Source: M3007 sp031425035 | GTDB lineage: Bacteria > Bacteroidota > Bacteroidia > Chitinophagales > Saprospiraceae | Assembly (NCBI GenBank): GCA_031425035.1 | Contig: JANPIN010000024.1 | Coordinates: 17,499 to 81,498 of the forward strand | Direction: 5' to 3' | DNA length: 64,000 nt | Part shown: positions 1 through 7,673 of the stretch, one piece after another | Numbering within the stretch: the stretch's first letter is position 1 | How the letters are laid out: every line of letters starts with the position of its first letter | The notes under the pieces: model-generated | Database searches by the model: none | What the model was told of the DNA's origin: nothing | What the model saw: only the letters and a program-made list of their open reading frames with translations | Program-made: the position numbers and the translations under genes

Positions 1-3000
1 GTGACCTTCGATCAGGTCAAGGAAGCGTATTCGGAACAGGTACGGGGTCTGCTGGATGGCGGCGCGCAACTGCTGCTCATCGAAACCATTTTCGATACCC
101 TGAACTGCAAAGCCGCCATTTTTGCCGTCGAAGAAATTTTTGAAGCCCGAAACATACGCGTGCCTGTCATGATCTCCGGGACCATCACCGACGCTTCGGG
201 GCGCACGCTGTCCGGACAAACCGTGGAGGCCTTCTGGATTGCCGTCAAGCATGCCCGGCCATTTTCGGTGGGCCTCAACTGCGCGTTGGGCGCCAAAGAA
301 ATGCGGCCCCACCTGGAAGCGCTGGCCGGGATTGCCAACTGTTTTATCAGCGCCTACCCGAATGCCGGTTTACCCAATGAATTTGGCGAATATGACCAGA
401 CACCGCATGAAATGTGCGGCCTGGTGGAAGATTTTGCGCAGTCCGGTTTTGTGAACATTGTCGGTGGCTGCTGTGGCACTACGCCCGCTCACATCCTGGA
501 TATTGCGCAGCACGTCGCCAGCATTCCACCCCGCGTAGTGCCGGTGGCCATTAAGCCTGGCTACACGATGCTGGCCGGACTGGAACCGCTCATCATGCGG
601 GAAAACACCAACTTTGTGAACATCGGCGAGCGGACCAACGTCACCGGTTCCTCCAAATTTGCGGGTTACATCAAAGCCGGTAATTTCACGGAAGCCCTCA
701 CGGTAGCCCGTCAGCAGGTAGACGGCGGCGCTCAGGTCATCGACGTGAACATGGACGAAGGCTTGCTCGATTCGGAAGCGGCCATGGTCACCTTCCTGAA
801 CCTGGTGGCGGCCGAGCCGGATATTGCCAAACTGCCGATCATGGTGGACTCCTCCAAGTTCCGTATTATCGAAGCCGGCCTGAAATGTCTGCAGGGCAAG
901 AGCGTGGTGAACTCCATTTCGATGAAAGAAGGCGAAGCGGAGTTTATCCGGCAGGCCAATATTTGCCGTAAATACGGTGCGGCAGTCGTGGTCATGGCTT
1001 TCGATGAACAAGGCCAGGCCGATACCACGGAACGCAAGATCGAAATTTGCCAGAAAGCCTACCGCATCCTGACCGAACAAGTGGGTTTCGATCCCACGGA
1101 CATCATTTTCGATCCCAATATTTTCGCGGTCGCGACCGGCATCGAAGAGCATAATGAATACGCCATCAACTTCCTGGAAGCGACACGGGTGATCAAAAAA
1201 ACCTGCCCCGGCGCCAAGATCAGCGGCGGCGTCAGCAACCTGTCTTTCTCCTTCCGCGGCAATAACCACGTGCGGGAAGCCATGCACTCTGCCTTCCTGT
1301 ACCACGCCACCCAGGCCGGTATGGATATGGGTATCGTCAACGCCGGCATGCTGGAAATTTACGCCAACATTCCGCCCGATCTGCTGCAACGTATTGAGGA
1401 TGTGCTATTTAACCGTAATCCAAATGCCACCGAAGAACTGGTTAAATATGCCGAACAGGTAAAAAGCGGCGGCAAATCGCTGGAAAAGGACCTGGCCTGG
1501 CGGGAAACTACCGTGCAAAAGCGCCTTGAACATGCGCTCGTTAAGGGCATTACGGACTTTATCGAGGCCGATACCGAAGAGGCACGTTTGTTATATCCGG
1601 AACCCTTACACGTCATCGAAGGCCCCCTGATGGATGCCATGAACATTGTCGGCGATCTGTTCGGACAGGGTAAAATGTTCCTGCCGCAGGTGGTGAAAAG
1701 CGCCCGGGTGATGAAACGCGCGGTCGCCCACCTCACTCCTTATATTGAAGCGGCTAAACTGGCCAACAGCGACACCCGCTCGAAAGGCAAAATCCTGCTG
1801 GCTACGGTGAAAGGGGATGTGCACGACATTGGTAAAAACATCGTCGGCGTGGTATTAGGCTGCAATAACTACGACGTCGTCGATCTCGGCGTGATGGTCA
1901 GTGCCGATAAAATTCTGCAAGCCGCCCGCGACGAAAAAGTGGATATTATCGGGCTTTCCGGATTGATTACGCCATCCCTCGATGAAATGGTGCATGTCGC
2001 CCGCGAAATGGAACGGCAAGGCTTCGATCTGCCTTTACTGATCGGTGGAGCGACCACTTCCAAAACCCATACGGCCGTGAAAGTGGAACCCCAGTACACC
2101 CGCGGCCCTGTCGTCCACGTGCTGGATGCCAGTCGCGCCGTGGCCGTCGTCAGCGCCTTACTCACGGATAATCAGGCGGAAAACCAAGCCTTTACCAGCG
2201 GTATACAAACCGAATACGAGCAGATTCGCGTCACCCGGGCCGGCAAACAATCCGCAAAACAGTACCTGCCGTTGCAACAGGCCCGGGCTAATAAACAGGT
2301 CATCGACTGGGCAAATTTCACGCCGGTGCGCCCGAATGTACTGGGCGTACAAACCTTCGACGACTACGACCTGGCCGAGTTAGCCCACTACATCGACTGG
2401 ACGCCTTTTTTCCAGAGCTGGCAGTTATTCGGAAAATATCCGGCCATTCTGGAAGATGCCGTAGTCGGCGTGGAAGCCAAAAAGCTGCTGGACGACGCCC
2501 AAAGTATGCTGCAAAAGATCGTGGCCGAAAAGTGGCTGACGGCGCGTGGGGTCATCGGCATATTCCCCGCCCATGCTATCCATGACGACGATATTGCGCT
2601 ATATAACCCGGAAAGCGGTGATTTGCTGGAAGTTGTGCATCATTTACGACAGCAGAATCAGAAGGCGCCGGGGCAGCCGAATTTTTGTTTGAGTGATTTC
2701 GTAGCCCCCCCATCCCCCCTAAAGGGGGGGAGTAGCGCTCACGCTGGCGGTATGCAGGGAAATGTGATGGGGGAAAATAATTATGTAGGACCCGCCACCG
2801 ACTACCTCGGCGCTTTTGCCGTTACCGCCGGCATCGGCATCGAAGAGCGGGTCAAAACCTTCGAAGCGGCCCACGACGACTACTCGGCCATTATGCTCAA
2901 GGCCCTGGCTGACCGGCTGGCCGAAGCTTTCGCTGAACGGCTGCACGAACGGGTGCGCAAGGAGTTCTGGGGATATGACACCACGGAAAATCTGGAGAAC

Positions 3001-3309
3001 GACCAGTTAATCGCCGAAAAATACCAGGGTATACGTCCGGCGCCCGGATACCCGGCCTGCCCGGACCATACCGAAAAGGCGCTGCTATGGAAACTGCTAG
3101 AGCCCGACCGCATTGGCATGTCGCTGACTGAAAGTTATGCCATGTACCCGGCCGCTGCGGTCAGTGGCTGGTATTTCGCCCATCCGGAAGCCAAGTATTT
3201 CGGGCTGGGACAGATCGGTAAAGATCAGGTGGAAGACTATGCTCGCCGCAAAGGCCTGCCGGTGGAAGACATGGAACGCTGGCTTGCACCAGTGTTGAAT
3301 TACGGTTAA
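1..3309 (+). CDS. metH: Cobalamin-dependent methionine synthase, 5'-truncated by window edge
   Basis: Transfers the methyl group of methyltetrahydrofolate to homocysteine through cob(I)alamin, in the cytoplasm. The visible 1102 residues hold, in order: the rest of the homocysteine domain with zinc-ligand cysteines in GLNCALG and GGCCGT; the pterin-binding domain (NIGERTNVTGS, then NMDEG and DSSK); the B12 cap and Rossmann domain with GDVHDIG, whose His608 should ligate cobalt; and the SAM-dependent activation domain (RPAPGYPACP near the end). Compared from memory with the E. coli enzyme (about 1227 residues), roughly 150 N-terminal residues lie before the window, so the GTG at base 1 is an internal codon rather than a start. 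The activation domain carries an in-frame insert of about 25 residues (bases 2704-2790) built from a repeat. Identity is certain; whether the insert is tolerated is unknown. Confidence 0.97.
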   Translation: MTFDQVKEAYSEQVRGLLDGGAQLLLIETIFDTLNCKAAIFAVEEIFEARNIRVPVMISGTITDASGRTLSGQTVEAFWIAVKHARPFSVGLNCALGAKEMRPHLEALAGIANCFISAYPNAGLPNEFGEYDQTPHEMCGLVEDFAQSGFVNIVGGCCGTTPAHILDIAQHVASIPPRVVPVAIKPGYTMLAGLEPLIMRENTNFVNIGERTNVTGSSKFAGYIKAGNFTEALTVARQQVDGGAQVIDVNMDEGLLDSEAAMVTFLNLVAAEPDIAKLPIMVDSSKFRIIEAGLKCLQGKSVVNSISMKEGEAEFIRQANICRKYGAAVVVMAFDEQGQADTTERKIEICQKAYRILTEQVGFDPTDIIFDPNIFAVATGIEEHNEYAINFLEATRVIKKTCPGAKISGGVSNLSFSFRGNNHVREAMHSAFLYHATQAGMDMGIVNAGMLEIYANIPPDLLQRIEDVLFNRNPNATEELVKYAEQVKSGGKSLEKDLAWRETTVQKRLEHALVKGITDFIEADTEEARLLYPEPLHVIEGPLMDAMNIVGDLFGQGKMFLPQVVKSARVMKRAVAHLTPYIEAAKLANSDTRSKGKILLATVKGDVHDIGKNIVGVVLGCNNYDVVDLGVMVSADKILQAARDEKVDIIGLSGLITPSLDEMVHVAREMERQGFDLPLLIGGATTSKTHTAVKVEPQYTRGPVVHVLDASRAVAVVSALLTDNQAENQAFTSGIQTEYEQIRVTRAGKQSAKQYLPLQQARANKQVIDWANFTPVRPNVLGVQTFDDYDLAELAHYIDWTPFFQSWQLFGKYPAILEDAVVGVEAKKLLDDAQSMLQKIVAEKWLTARGVIGIFPAHAIHDDDIALYNPESGDLLEVVHHLRQQNQKAPGQPNFCLSDFVAPPSPLKGGSSAHAGGMQGNVMGENNYVGPATDYLGAFAVTAGIGIEERVKTFEAAHDDYSAIMLKALADRLAEAFAERLHERVRKEFWGYDTTENLENDQLIAEKYQGIRPAPGYPACPDHTEKALLWKLLEPDRIGMSLTESYAMYPAAAVSGWYFAHPEAKYFGLGQIGKDQVEDYARRKGLPVEDMERWLAPVLNYG
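2704..2790. repeat. C/G-run inverted repeat element inserted in frame in metH
   Basis: A stretch between codons for CLSDFVAP and DYLGAFAVTAG has a run of six C, a TAAA loop and a run of at least six G (2714-2730), followed by low-complexity Gly/Ser/Asn codons. The E. coli enzyme, as recalled, has only a few residues between the same conserved blocks. The hairpin and the abrupt change in composition suggest a dispersed intergenic repeat that landed inside the gene without breaking the frame. The boundaries are approximate. Confidence 0.6.
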
Positions 3310-3316
3310 ATTAACC

Positions 3317-4453
3317 TTACTCCTCCACAATACAGACCGGCGTGTTGACCGGAATGCTCTTGACAAACACGGGAAAATCCCCGTTGCGCAAATCGAACAG
3401 GCTGATGTTACCGCTGTCCTGGTTGGCGACAAGCATCCATTGTCCGTCGTTGCTCAGGTGAAAATTGCGGGGCGTTTTGCCATGGATGTCTACTTCGCCG
3501 ATGTTTTGCAACTGGCCGTTTTCTTCAACCCGGAAGACGGCGATGCTGTTGTGTCCCCGATTGGAAGCGTACAGCATGCGGCCGTTTTTCGACAGGTGGA
3601 CGTCGGCGGTGTTACTGGGTCCGGTGAAATTAGCGGGCAGCGTGGAAATGGACTGCTGGAGTTGCAGACTGCCATTTTCCGCTACCTGTAGCACCGCCAC
3701 CGTATTATTCAATTCGTTGATCACGTAAAGCAGCTTACCATTGGCTGAAAAAACCATGTGCCGGGGTCCGGTGCCTGCGGGCAGTTCAAAAAAGGGAGTT
3801 GCGGCCGGCACCAACTTCTGTTGTTCCCGATCAAACTGATAGATCATGACGCGGTCGGTACCCAGATCGGCTACGTAGACGAAACGTTCGTCCGGGCTAA
3901 AGATCGAGCTGTGCGCATGCGAACTTTCCTGACGGGAATTACTGCGGGGAATGTTTTCCAGCTGGATGAGTTGCGCCGCACTTTGATCCGTCAAAGGCAG
4001 CGGAACGGCGCATACTATACCGCCCACATAGTTACTCACCACGGCAAATTGGCCCGTTTTATCCAGATTGATGTGGCAGGGCGCCTGGGCGCCGCTGCTG
4101 ATGGCCGCCATCCGCTGCCCGAACGATGCCGGGCGCAGATCGTAAGCCTCGAAACGCCCGTTATCGGCACCGCCCGCGATCTCATTCACCGCATACAGCA
4201 CCGTATGGTCGGGCGAAAGCGCCACATAGGAAGGATTGATCATACCCGTAATGGTTCCGGTGATTTTGGCTTCCTGGGTCGCCGGGTCGAGCGTCATTTT
4301 ATATACGCCTTCGCCTTTGCCATCCACATGGCCTTCTTTCCGGGTGTAAGTTCCAATGTAAAACGTCATAGTGGAAGCAGGTTTGGTGGTAGTGCTGGTC
4401 GGGTTTTGGCAGCTCATAAAAATGCTGGCCACAAAAAGGAAGTACTTGAACAT
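3317..4453 (-). CDS. Lactonase-family seven-bladed beta-propeller lipoprotein
   Basis: The product resembles the 6-phosphogluconolactonase (YbhE/Pgl-like, PF10282) family: FYIGTYTRKEG at the start of the propeller, then repeated blade sequences such as PSYVALSPDHTVLYAVNE, HAHSSIFSPDERFVYVADLGTDRV, GPRHMVFSANGKLLYVINE and PRNFHLSNDGQWMLVANQDSG. The start at 4453 gives a lipoprotein signal (MFKYFLFVASIFMSC) and so an envelope location; an upstream ATG at 4486 would add 11 residues that spoil the signal peptide. A periplasmic position argues against a role in the cytosolic pentose phosphate pathway, and the substrate is unknown. It lies tail to tail with metH, seven bases apart. The fold is confident, the function is not. 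Confidence 0.85.
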   Translation of the reverse strand: MFKYFLFVASIFMSCQNPTSTTTKPASTMTFYIGTYTRKEGHVDGKGEGVYKMTLDPATQEAKITGTITGMINPSYVALSPDHTVLYAVNEIAGGADNGRFEAYDLRPASFGQRMAAISSGAQAPCHINLDKTGQFAVVSNYVGGIVCAVPLPLTDQSAAQLIQLENIPRSNSRQESSHAHSSIFSPDERFVYVADLGTDRVMIYQFDREQQKLVPAATPFFELPAGTGPRHMVFSANGKLLYVINELNNTVAVLQVAENGSLQLQQSISTLPANFTGPSNTADVHLSKNGRMLYASNRGHNSIAVFRVEENGQLQNIGEVDIHGKTPRNFHLSNDGQWMLVANQDSGNISLFDLRNGDFPVFVKSIPVNTPVCIVEE

Positions 4454-4544
4454 TGCCTGATTTTCGTTTAAAAAACGTGCCAGCATACAGCCGCCATCGC
4501 GGGGCTAAATGTCGGCAACAGCCATGAAAGAAGGTTGTTATTAG

Positions 4545-4733
4545 CCCATAATTTTCCTGGCCGCGAATGAAGAAGTGCTGGTCATTGCCAACATCCGTAA
4601 CGCGGTCAAAGAAATGAACCTGGCCGTCAGCCTACAGAACACCACCTGGATGGATGCATTCACCGGGCTTCCGGTAACGCTGTCTACCACGTTGAACCTG
4701 AAGGCTTTCGAATACCGGATTCTGGTCAGGTAG
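4545..4733 (+). pseudogene. C-terminal remnant of an alpha-amylase-family glycoside hydrolase
   Basis: This open stretch of about 62 codons has no start codon and follows an in-frame TAG at 4542. It encodes FLAANEEVLVIANIRNAV, then LQNTTWMDAFTGLPVTLST, and ends with LKAFEYRILVR and a stop. The pattern (VLVIAN.RN, then TW.DAFTG, then a final Y.IL) matches the C-terminal beta-sandwich domain of GH13 maltogenic amylase/neopullulanase proteins from memory. The catalytic part is absent, so the gene was probably deleted, leaving its tail between two minus-strand genes. It is too short for certainty. Confidence 0.55.
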
Positions 4734-4734
4734 A

Positions 4735-5841
4735 CTATTTCATTTCCCGGATCCAGGCTTTCACCACTTCCAGGCCTTCTTTATGCGCCAGTTGCCGGCC
4801 CAGCTCCGGCATCCGCACACCCGGGTCGTCGCTTTCCATGCGGTAGACCAGAATACTCTCATTGGGTTTGCCGGGCACCACCCCGAAACGCCGGTTCCCG
4901 CTACCACGACCGGCAGCGACCGGCGGTTTGCCTATACCGAGTTTTTCCGGATCCGTCTCTTCGCTGCCCAGGAACATACCGCTGGTACTGGCCGGTCCGT
5001 GGGCATTGTGACAGTGCGCGCAGTTGGCGTCGAGGTAACTTCGGGCCCGGGCCGTGGTGTAAGCGGCAACAGCCAGATGCGGATCCGTTTTTTGCAAAGC
5101 GGCATCGTTCAAACGATAGTCCGTCAAACGCGGGGCTGTGGTTGGATCAAAGTCTGCCGGGATGGTTAAGTAGCCTAGTTTTTGCCAGTTCAGCAGTTGG
5201 TTTTCCTGGTTTTCGCCGGCCCGGTTCAGTTGGCGCGCCGTCACCCCGATGGGTACAAACTGGCCATCATAGGAATGGCAGCCCTTGCACTGATTCAGGT
5301 TGGGGACAATGTAGTCGAGCTGTTGCGATTTGCCATCGGCGGTAATCCACTGGACTGGCAAGGTGCTGCCGGCCACCTCCAGCTGGGCATCGGTTTGCTC
5401 TTTGTTCCACACGTATTCGAGCGCCTTCCAGCCTTTTTCCTCGCGAAGGAGCAGGCGGGTTTCCAAAATACGGCGACCCGCTTCCCGTTTGGCCATCTGG
5501 TTGGAATAATAGAAATTCTTGATAATAACGGCCCCGACAGGCAAGTCAAAAGCACTTTCAGATTGATAGGTCAGGTGCGTACCGGCTGGCAAAGCGATGA
5601 ACCGTGCTTTTTCTGCGTAGTCACTGAAAAGCGGGGCATTGACGTCATAGGCAAAAACCCGGTCGGCGGGCTGCAGATCGGCCAGGGCGCCGGTAAAAAA
5701 ACCATAGTCGGAAAGCTTCATTTTGGGTGCATCCGGCAGCACTTCCAAGGTGGAGTAACTGCTGGAAAATGCCAGTAGCCAGGTACTGAGTAACACCAAT
5801 ACCGCTGCTTTAAAACCCCGGTTAAATTTTTTACTATCCAT
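4735..5841 (-). CDS. SO2930/HNE_0200-family dihaem c-type cytochrome
   Basis: The protein is exported (hydrophobic segment AAVLVLLSTWLLAFS near the N-terminus) and has two c-type haem sites, CKGCH near residue 187 and CAHCH near residue 277, with downstream Met-containing segments (GMFLG, VRMPELG) as possible axial ligands. Residue order and motifs fit the SO2930-type family (TIGR03806). The start at 5841 (MDSKKF) is preferred over 5871 because it sits one base after the stop of the upstream beta-helix gene and puts the signal near the N-terminus. These two families are known as conserved neighbours, so a joint periplasmic role, perhaps in electron transfer or substrate oxidation, is likely but unproven. 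Confidence 0.85.
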   Translation of the reverse strand: MDSKKFNRGFKAAVLVLLSTWLLAFSSSYSTLEVLPDAPKMKLSDYGFFTGALADLQPADRVFAYDVNAPLFSDYAEKARFIALPAGTHLTYQSESAFDLPVGAVIIKNFYYSNQMAKREAGRRILETRLLLREEKGWKALEYVWNKEQTDAQLEVAGSTLPVQWITADGKSQQLDYIVPNLNQCKGCHSYDGQFVPIGVTARQLNRAGENQENQLLNWQKLGYLTIPADFDPTTAPRLTDYRLNDAALQKTDPHLAVAAYTTARARSYLDANCAHCHNAHGPASTSGMFLGSEETDPEKLGIGKPPVAAGRGSGNRRFGVVPGKPNESILVYRMESDDPGVRMPELGRQLAHKEGLEVVKAWIREMK

Positions 5842-5842
5842 A

Positions 5843-7036
5843 TTATTCAGCAGTTTCCGTATCCAGTACACAATTATAAGGCTCGACGTCCCGGCTAATA
5901 CCTTTGAATTTTTTATCGGCTTTTAAATTAGCGAAACTCCCTGCCGCATTATTGCGGATACAGATCCGGTAGGCCGGTTTTACGGCGCCTTCTGCCGTCA
6001 GGTAAGCGGGGTTTTGAATACCGTCGTATAGTATATGCGGCACCTTGCGTCCGAATTTTAACCAAAATAAAAAACCCAGTTTGTTTTTCCAGGTGGGCAT
6101 GCGTTTACCCAGGGAATAGATATTATCATGCACGGAAATCGCCGATGGATATGGATTATACGCCTTGTCCTTAATTGGTATTTCAGTGATAAAATAACTG
6201 ACAATAGCGGTGGAAGCGGTCTTATTTTCCCAGATTTTATTATTATAAATCTCTACGTCGCTGGTGGCCAGGATCATCACCCCGGTCCCGCTGGGCACCT
6301 GTGCCACAATATTCCCTTTTGGTGCAAAATTCCTAAAGTTATTACGGGCAATCAGGTTATCATACACTTTTACGTGGCCGCCCTGCTTTTTCATCAGGTC
6401 GGGCAGATCGAAAACCAGGATGCCGCCGGTATTATCAAAGGCCTGATTTTTCCAGACCCAGGCATGGGTGGTATTTTCGATTTCAATGCCGGCCACGTTG
6501 TTTTTGGCTACACAGTTCGTCACCCACACGCTGTCCGACTGGCCGATGTACAAACCCGCGTCGGAAGCGCCGATGGCCGTACAACGCTCCATGCGCACGT
6601 TACGGCATTGCACCGGATACAGGGCGTAAGAACCATTGGTCGCCTTGGGTTTACCCGTCCAGCGGGCGGTTAGATCCTGAAAAACCAGTCCCTGCACCTG
6701 CTGGGTTTTGATCAGATCCCCTTTCGAGTCTTCGATCGTAAACTGTTCCAGCACAATGTTTTGGCTATTGGTAATCTTCATGCCTTCGGCGCCCTGCTGC
6801 TGATTTTTAAAGGATAAAATCGTTTTGTCCTGCCCGGCGCCACGGATCGTGACATTCTTTTTTGCATCCAGCCACAGGGTGTTGGAAAGGGATATTGTAC
6901 CGGCCGGCAACTCGATCACGTCGCCGTCTTCAGCCAGCACAAACTTAGTCTGGAGCTGTTTTTCCAGTTCATTTTGCGCCGTCAGGTGGTAAGTGACTAC
7001 TAAAAGTAAAAATGCGGGGAGCAATAGTCTTTTCAC
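5843..7036 (-). CDS. Exported parallel beta-helix protein, partner of the dihaem cytochrome
   Basis: A signal peptide (MKRLLLPAFLLLVVTYHLTAQ) is followed by right-handed beta-helix rungs: ITNSQNIVLEQFTIEDSKGD, TNGSYALYPVQCRNVRMERC, SDAGLYIGQSDSVWVTNC, VAGIEIENTTHAWVWKNQAFDN. It fits the TIGR03805 family of parallel beta-helix proteins, similar in fold to carbohydrate-active lyases, although no catalytic set can be assigned. It is the first gene of a two-gene operon, with one base between its stop and the next start. An inverted repeat at 7062-7088 lies in its leader. Function is unknown; the family and the pairing are well supported. Confidence 0.85.
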   Translation of the reverse strand: MKRLLLPAFLLLVVTYHLTAQNELEKQLQTKFVLAEDGDVIELPAGTISLSNTLWLDAKKNVTIRGAGQDKTILSFKNQQQGAEGMKITNSQNIVLEQFTIEDSKGDLIKTQQVQGLVFQDLTARWTGKPKATNGSYALYPVQCRNVRMERCTAIGASDAGLYIGQSDSVWVTNCVAKNNVAGIEIENTTHAWVWKNQAFDNTGGILVFDLPDLMKKQGGHVKVYDNLIARNNFRNFAPKGNIVAQVPSGTGVMILATSDVEIYNNKIWENKTASTAIVSYFITEIPIKDKAYNPYPSAISVHDNIYSLGKRMPTWKNKLGFLFWLKFGRKVPHILYDGIQNPAYLTAEGAVKPAYRICIRNNAAGSFANLKADKKFKGISRDVEPYNCVLDTETAE

Positions 7037-7061
7037 AGTTCTGTTTTTTGTACCGCTTTAT

Positions 7062-7088
7062 GTACGCCGGACTTTTAGTCCGGCCTAC
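7062..7088. repeat. 12-bp-arm inverted repeat between csp and the beta-helix gene
   Basis: Arms 7062-7073 and 7077-7088 (core GCCGGACT / AGTCCGGC) pair with one C/C mismatch around a TTT loop. It lies beyond the csp terminator and in the leader of the beta-helix gene. It looks like a dispersed palindromic repeat, but only one copy is seen in this window. Confidence 0.5.
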
Positions 7089-7100
7089 GCGGCAAACATA

Positions 7101-7131
7101 AAAAAACCCCGACGGCTTTCCGTCGGAGTTT
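7101..7131 (-). terminator. Rho-independent terminator of the cold-shock gene
   Basis: Read on the minus strand, a nine-position stem (CTCCGACGG / CCGTCGGGG, one mismatch) with an AAAG loop is followed by seven T. It starts about 35 bases after the csp stop codon. Confidence 0.85.
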
Positions 7132-7163
7132 CTGCATTGTATCATCAAGAATATCGGCTTCGC

Positions 7164-7355
7164 TTAGGCGAGCTGGACATTCACTGCGTTCATGCCTTTT
7201 TTGCCACGCTGGGTTTCGAAAGTGACGGTGTCGCCTTCACGGATTTTGTCAACTAAACCGCTGACGTGAACAAAGATTTCTTGCCCGGAGGCGGAATCAA
7301 CGATGAAGCCGAAGCCTTTTGTTTCGTTGAAGAACTTGACCGTTCCTTTGTACAT
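7164..7355 (-). CDS. CspA-family cold-shock protein
   Basis: This 63-residue single OB-fold protein binds single-stranded RNA and DNA and works as an RNA chaperone. Both nucleic-acid-binding motifs are intact: RNP1 as KGFGFI after the start MYKGTVKFFNETKG, and RNP2 as EIFVHVSGL. Length and sequence are typical. The gene is monocistronic, with a good promoter (7401-7430) and a strong terminator (7101-7131). The untranslated leader is about 40 bases, so strong folding-based cold control is less likely than for long-leader csp genes. Confidence 0.95.
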   Translation of the reverse strand: MYKGTVKFFNETKGFGFIVDSASGQEIFVHVSGLVDKIREGDTVTFETQRGKKGMNAVNVQLA

Positions 7356-7400
7356 TACTGAAAAACTTTAAAAAATGAATGAATCTGGCCGAAGCCGGAG

Positions 7401-7430
7401 CAAAGATATGGGCATGTAATTAAAAATCAA
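7401..7430 (-). promoter_or_regulatory. Bacteroidota-type promoter for csp
   Basis: On the minus strand a TTG (-33 element, 7428-7430) is followed after 19 bases by TATCTTTG (-7 element, 7401-7408). This matches the known Bacteroidota vegetative consensus TTTG-N19-21-TAnnTTTG. Confidence 0.7.
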
Positions 7431-7673
7431 GGGGCAGGCAAATTCTTGGAATAATTTTTTAAAGCAGGTTGGAGTGGTTGGGCGAGGTTTGTTGGTTTGA
7501 ACATCCGGTTATCAGATACTTGAAATCCAACTTTGTAAAAAGCTAATTTGCGCCGGCTACAAGGGCTTTTTGGCCTGTGTTTTCAGCAATTTACACTTTG
7601 GGCACAACCATGTGTGAAATTCGTCTGTTCTTTGCGTTTTACTATCCGGCACGCTCCGCTATTAAACATTTGT
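7431..7673. other. Intergenic region between divergent csp and receptor genes
   Basis: No convincing gene is seen. An upstream in-frame extension of the receptor reading frame (from 7548) lacks a signal-like N-terminus and is treated as leader. A TTG-N21-TAATTTG arrangement ending near 7542 could be the receptor promoter but deviates from the consensus by one base. Confidence 0.4.

Noticed and set aside
370..1389. A 339-codon minus-strand frame inside metH
   Set aside because: It is exactly antisense to conserved metH domains, has no recognisable motifs, and is typical of frames opposite GC-rich genes.
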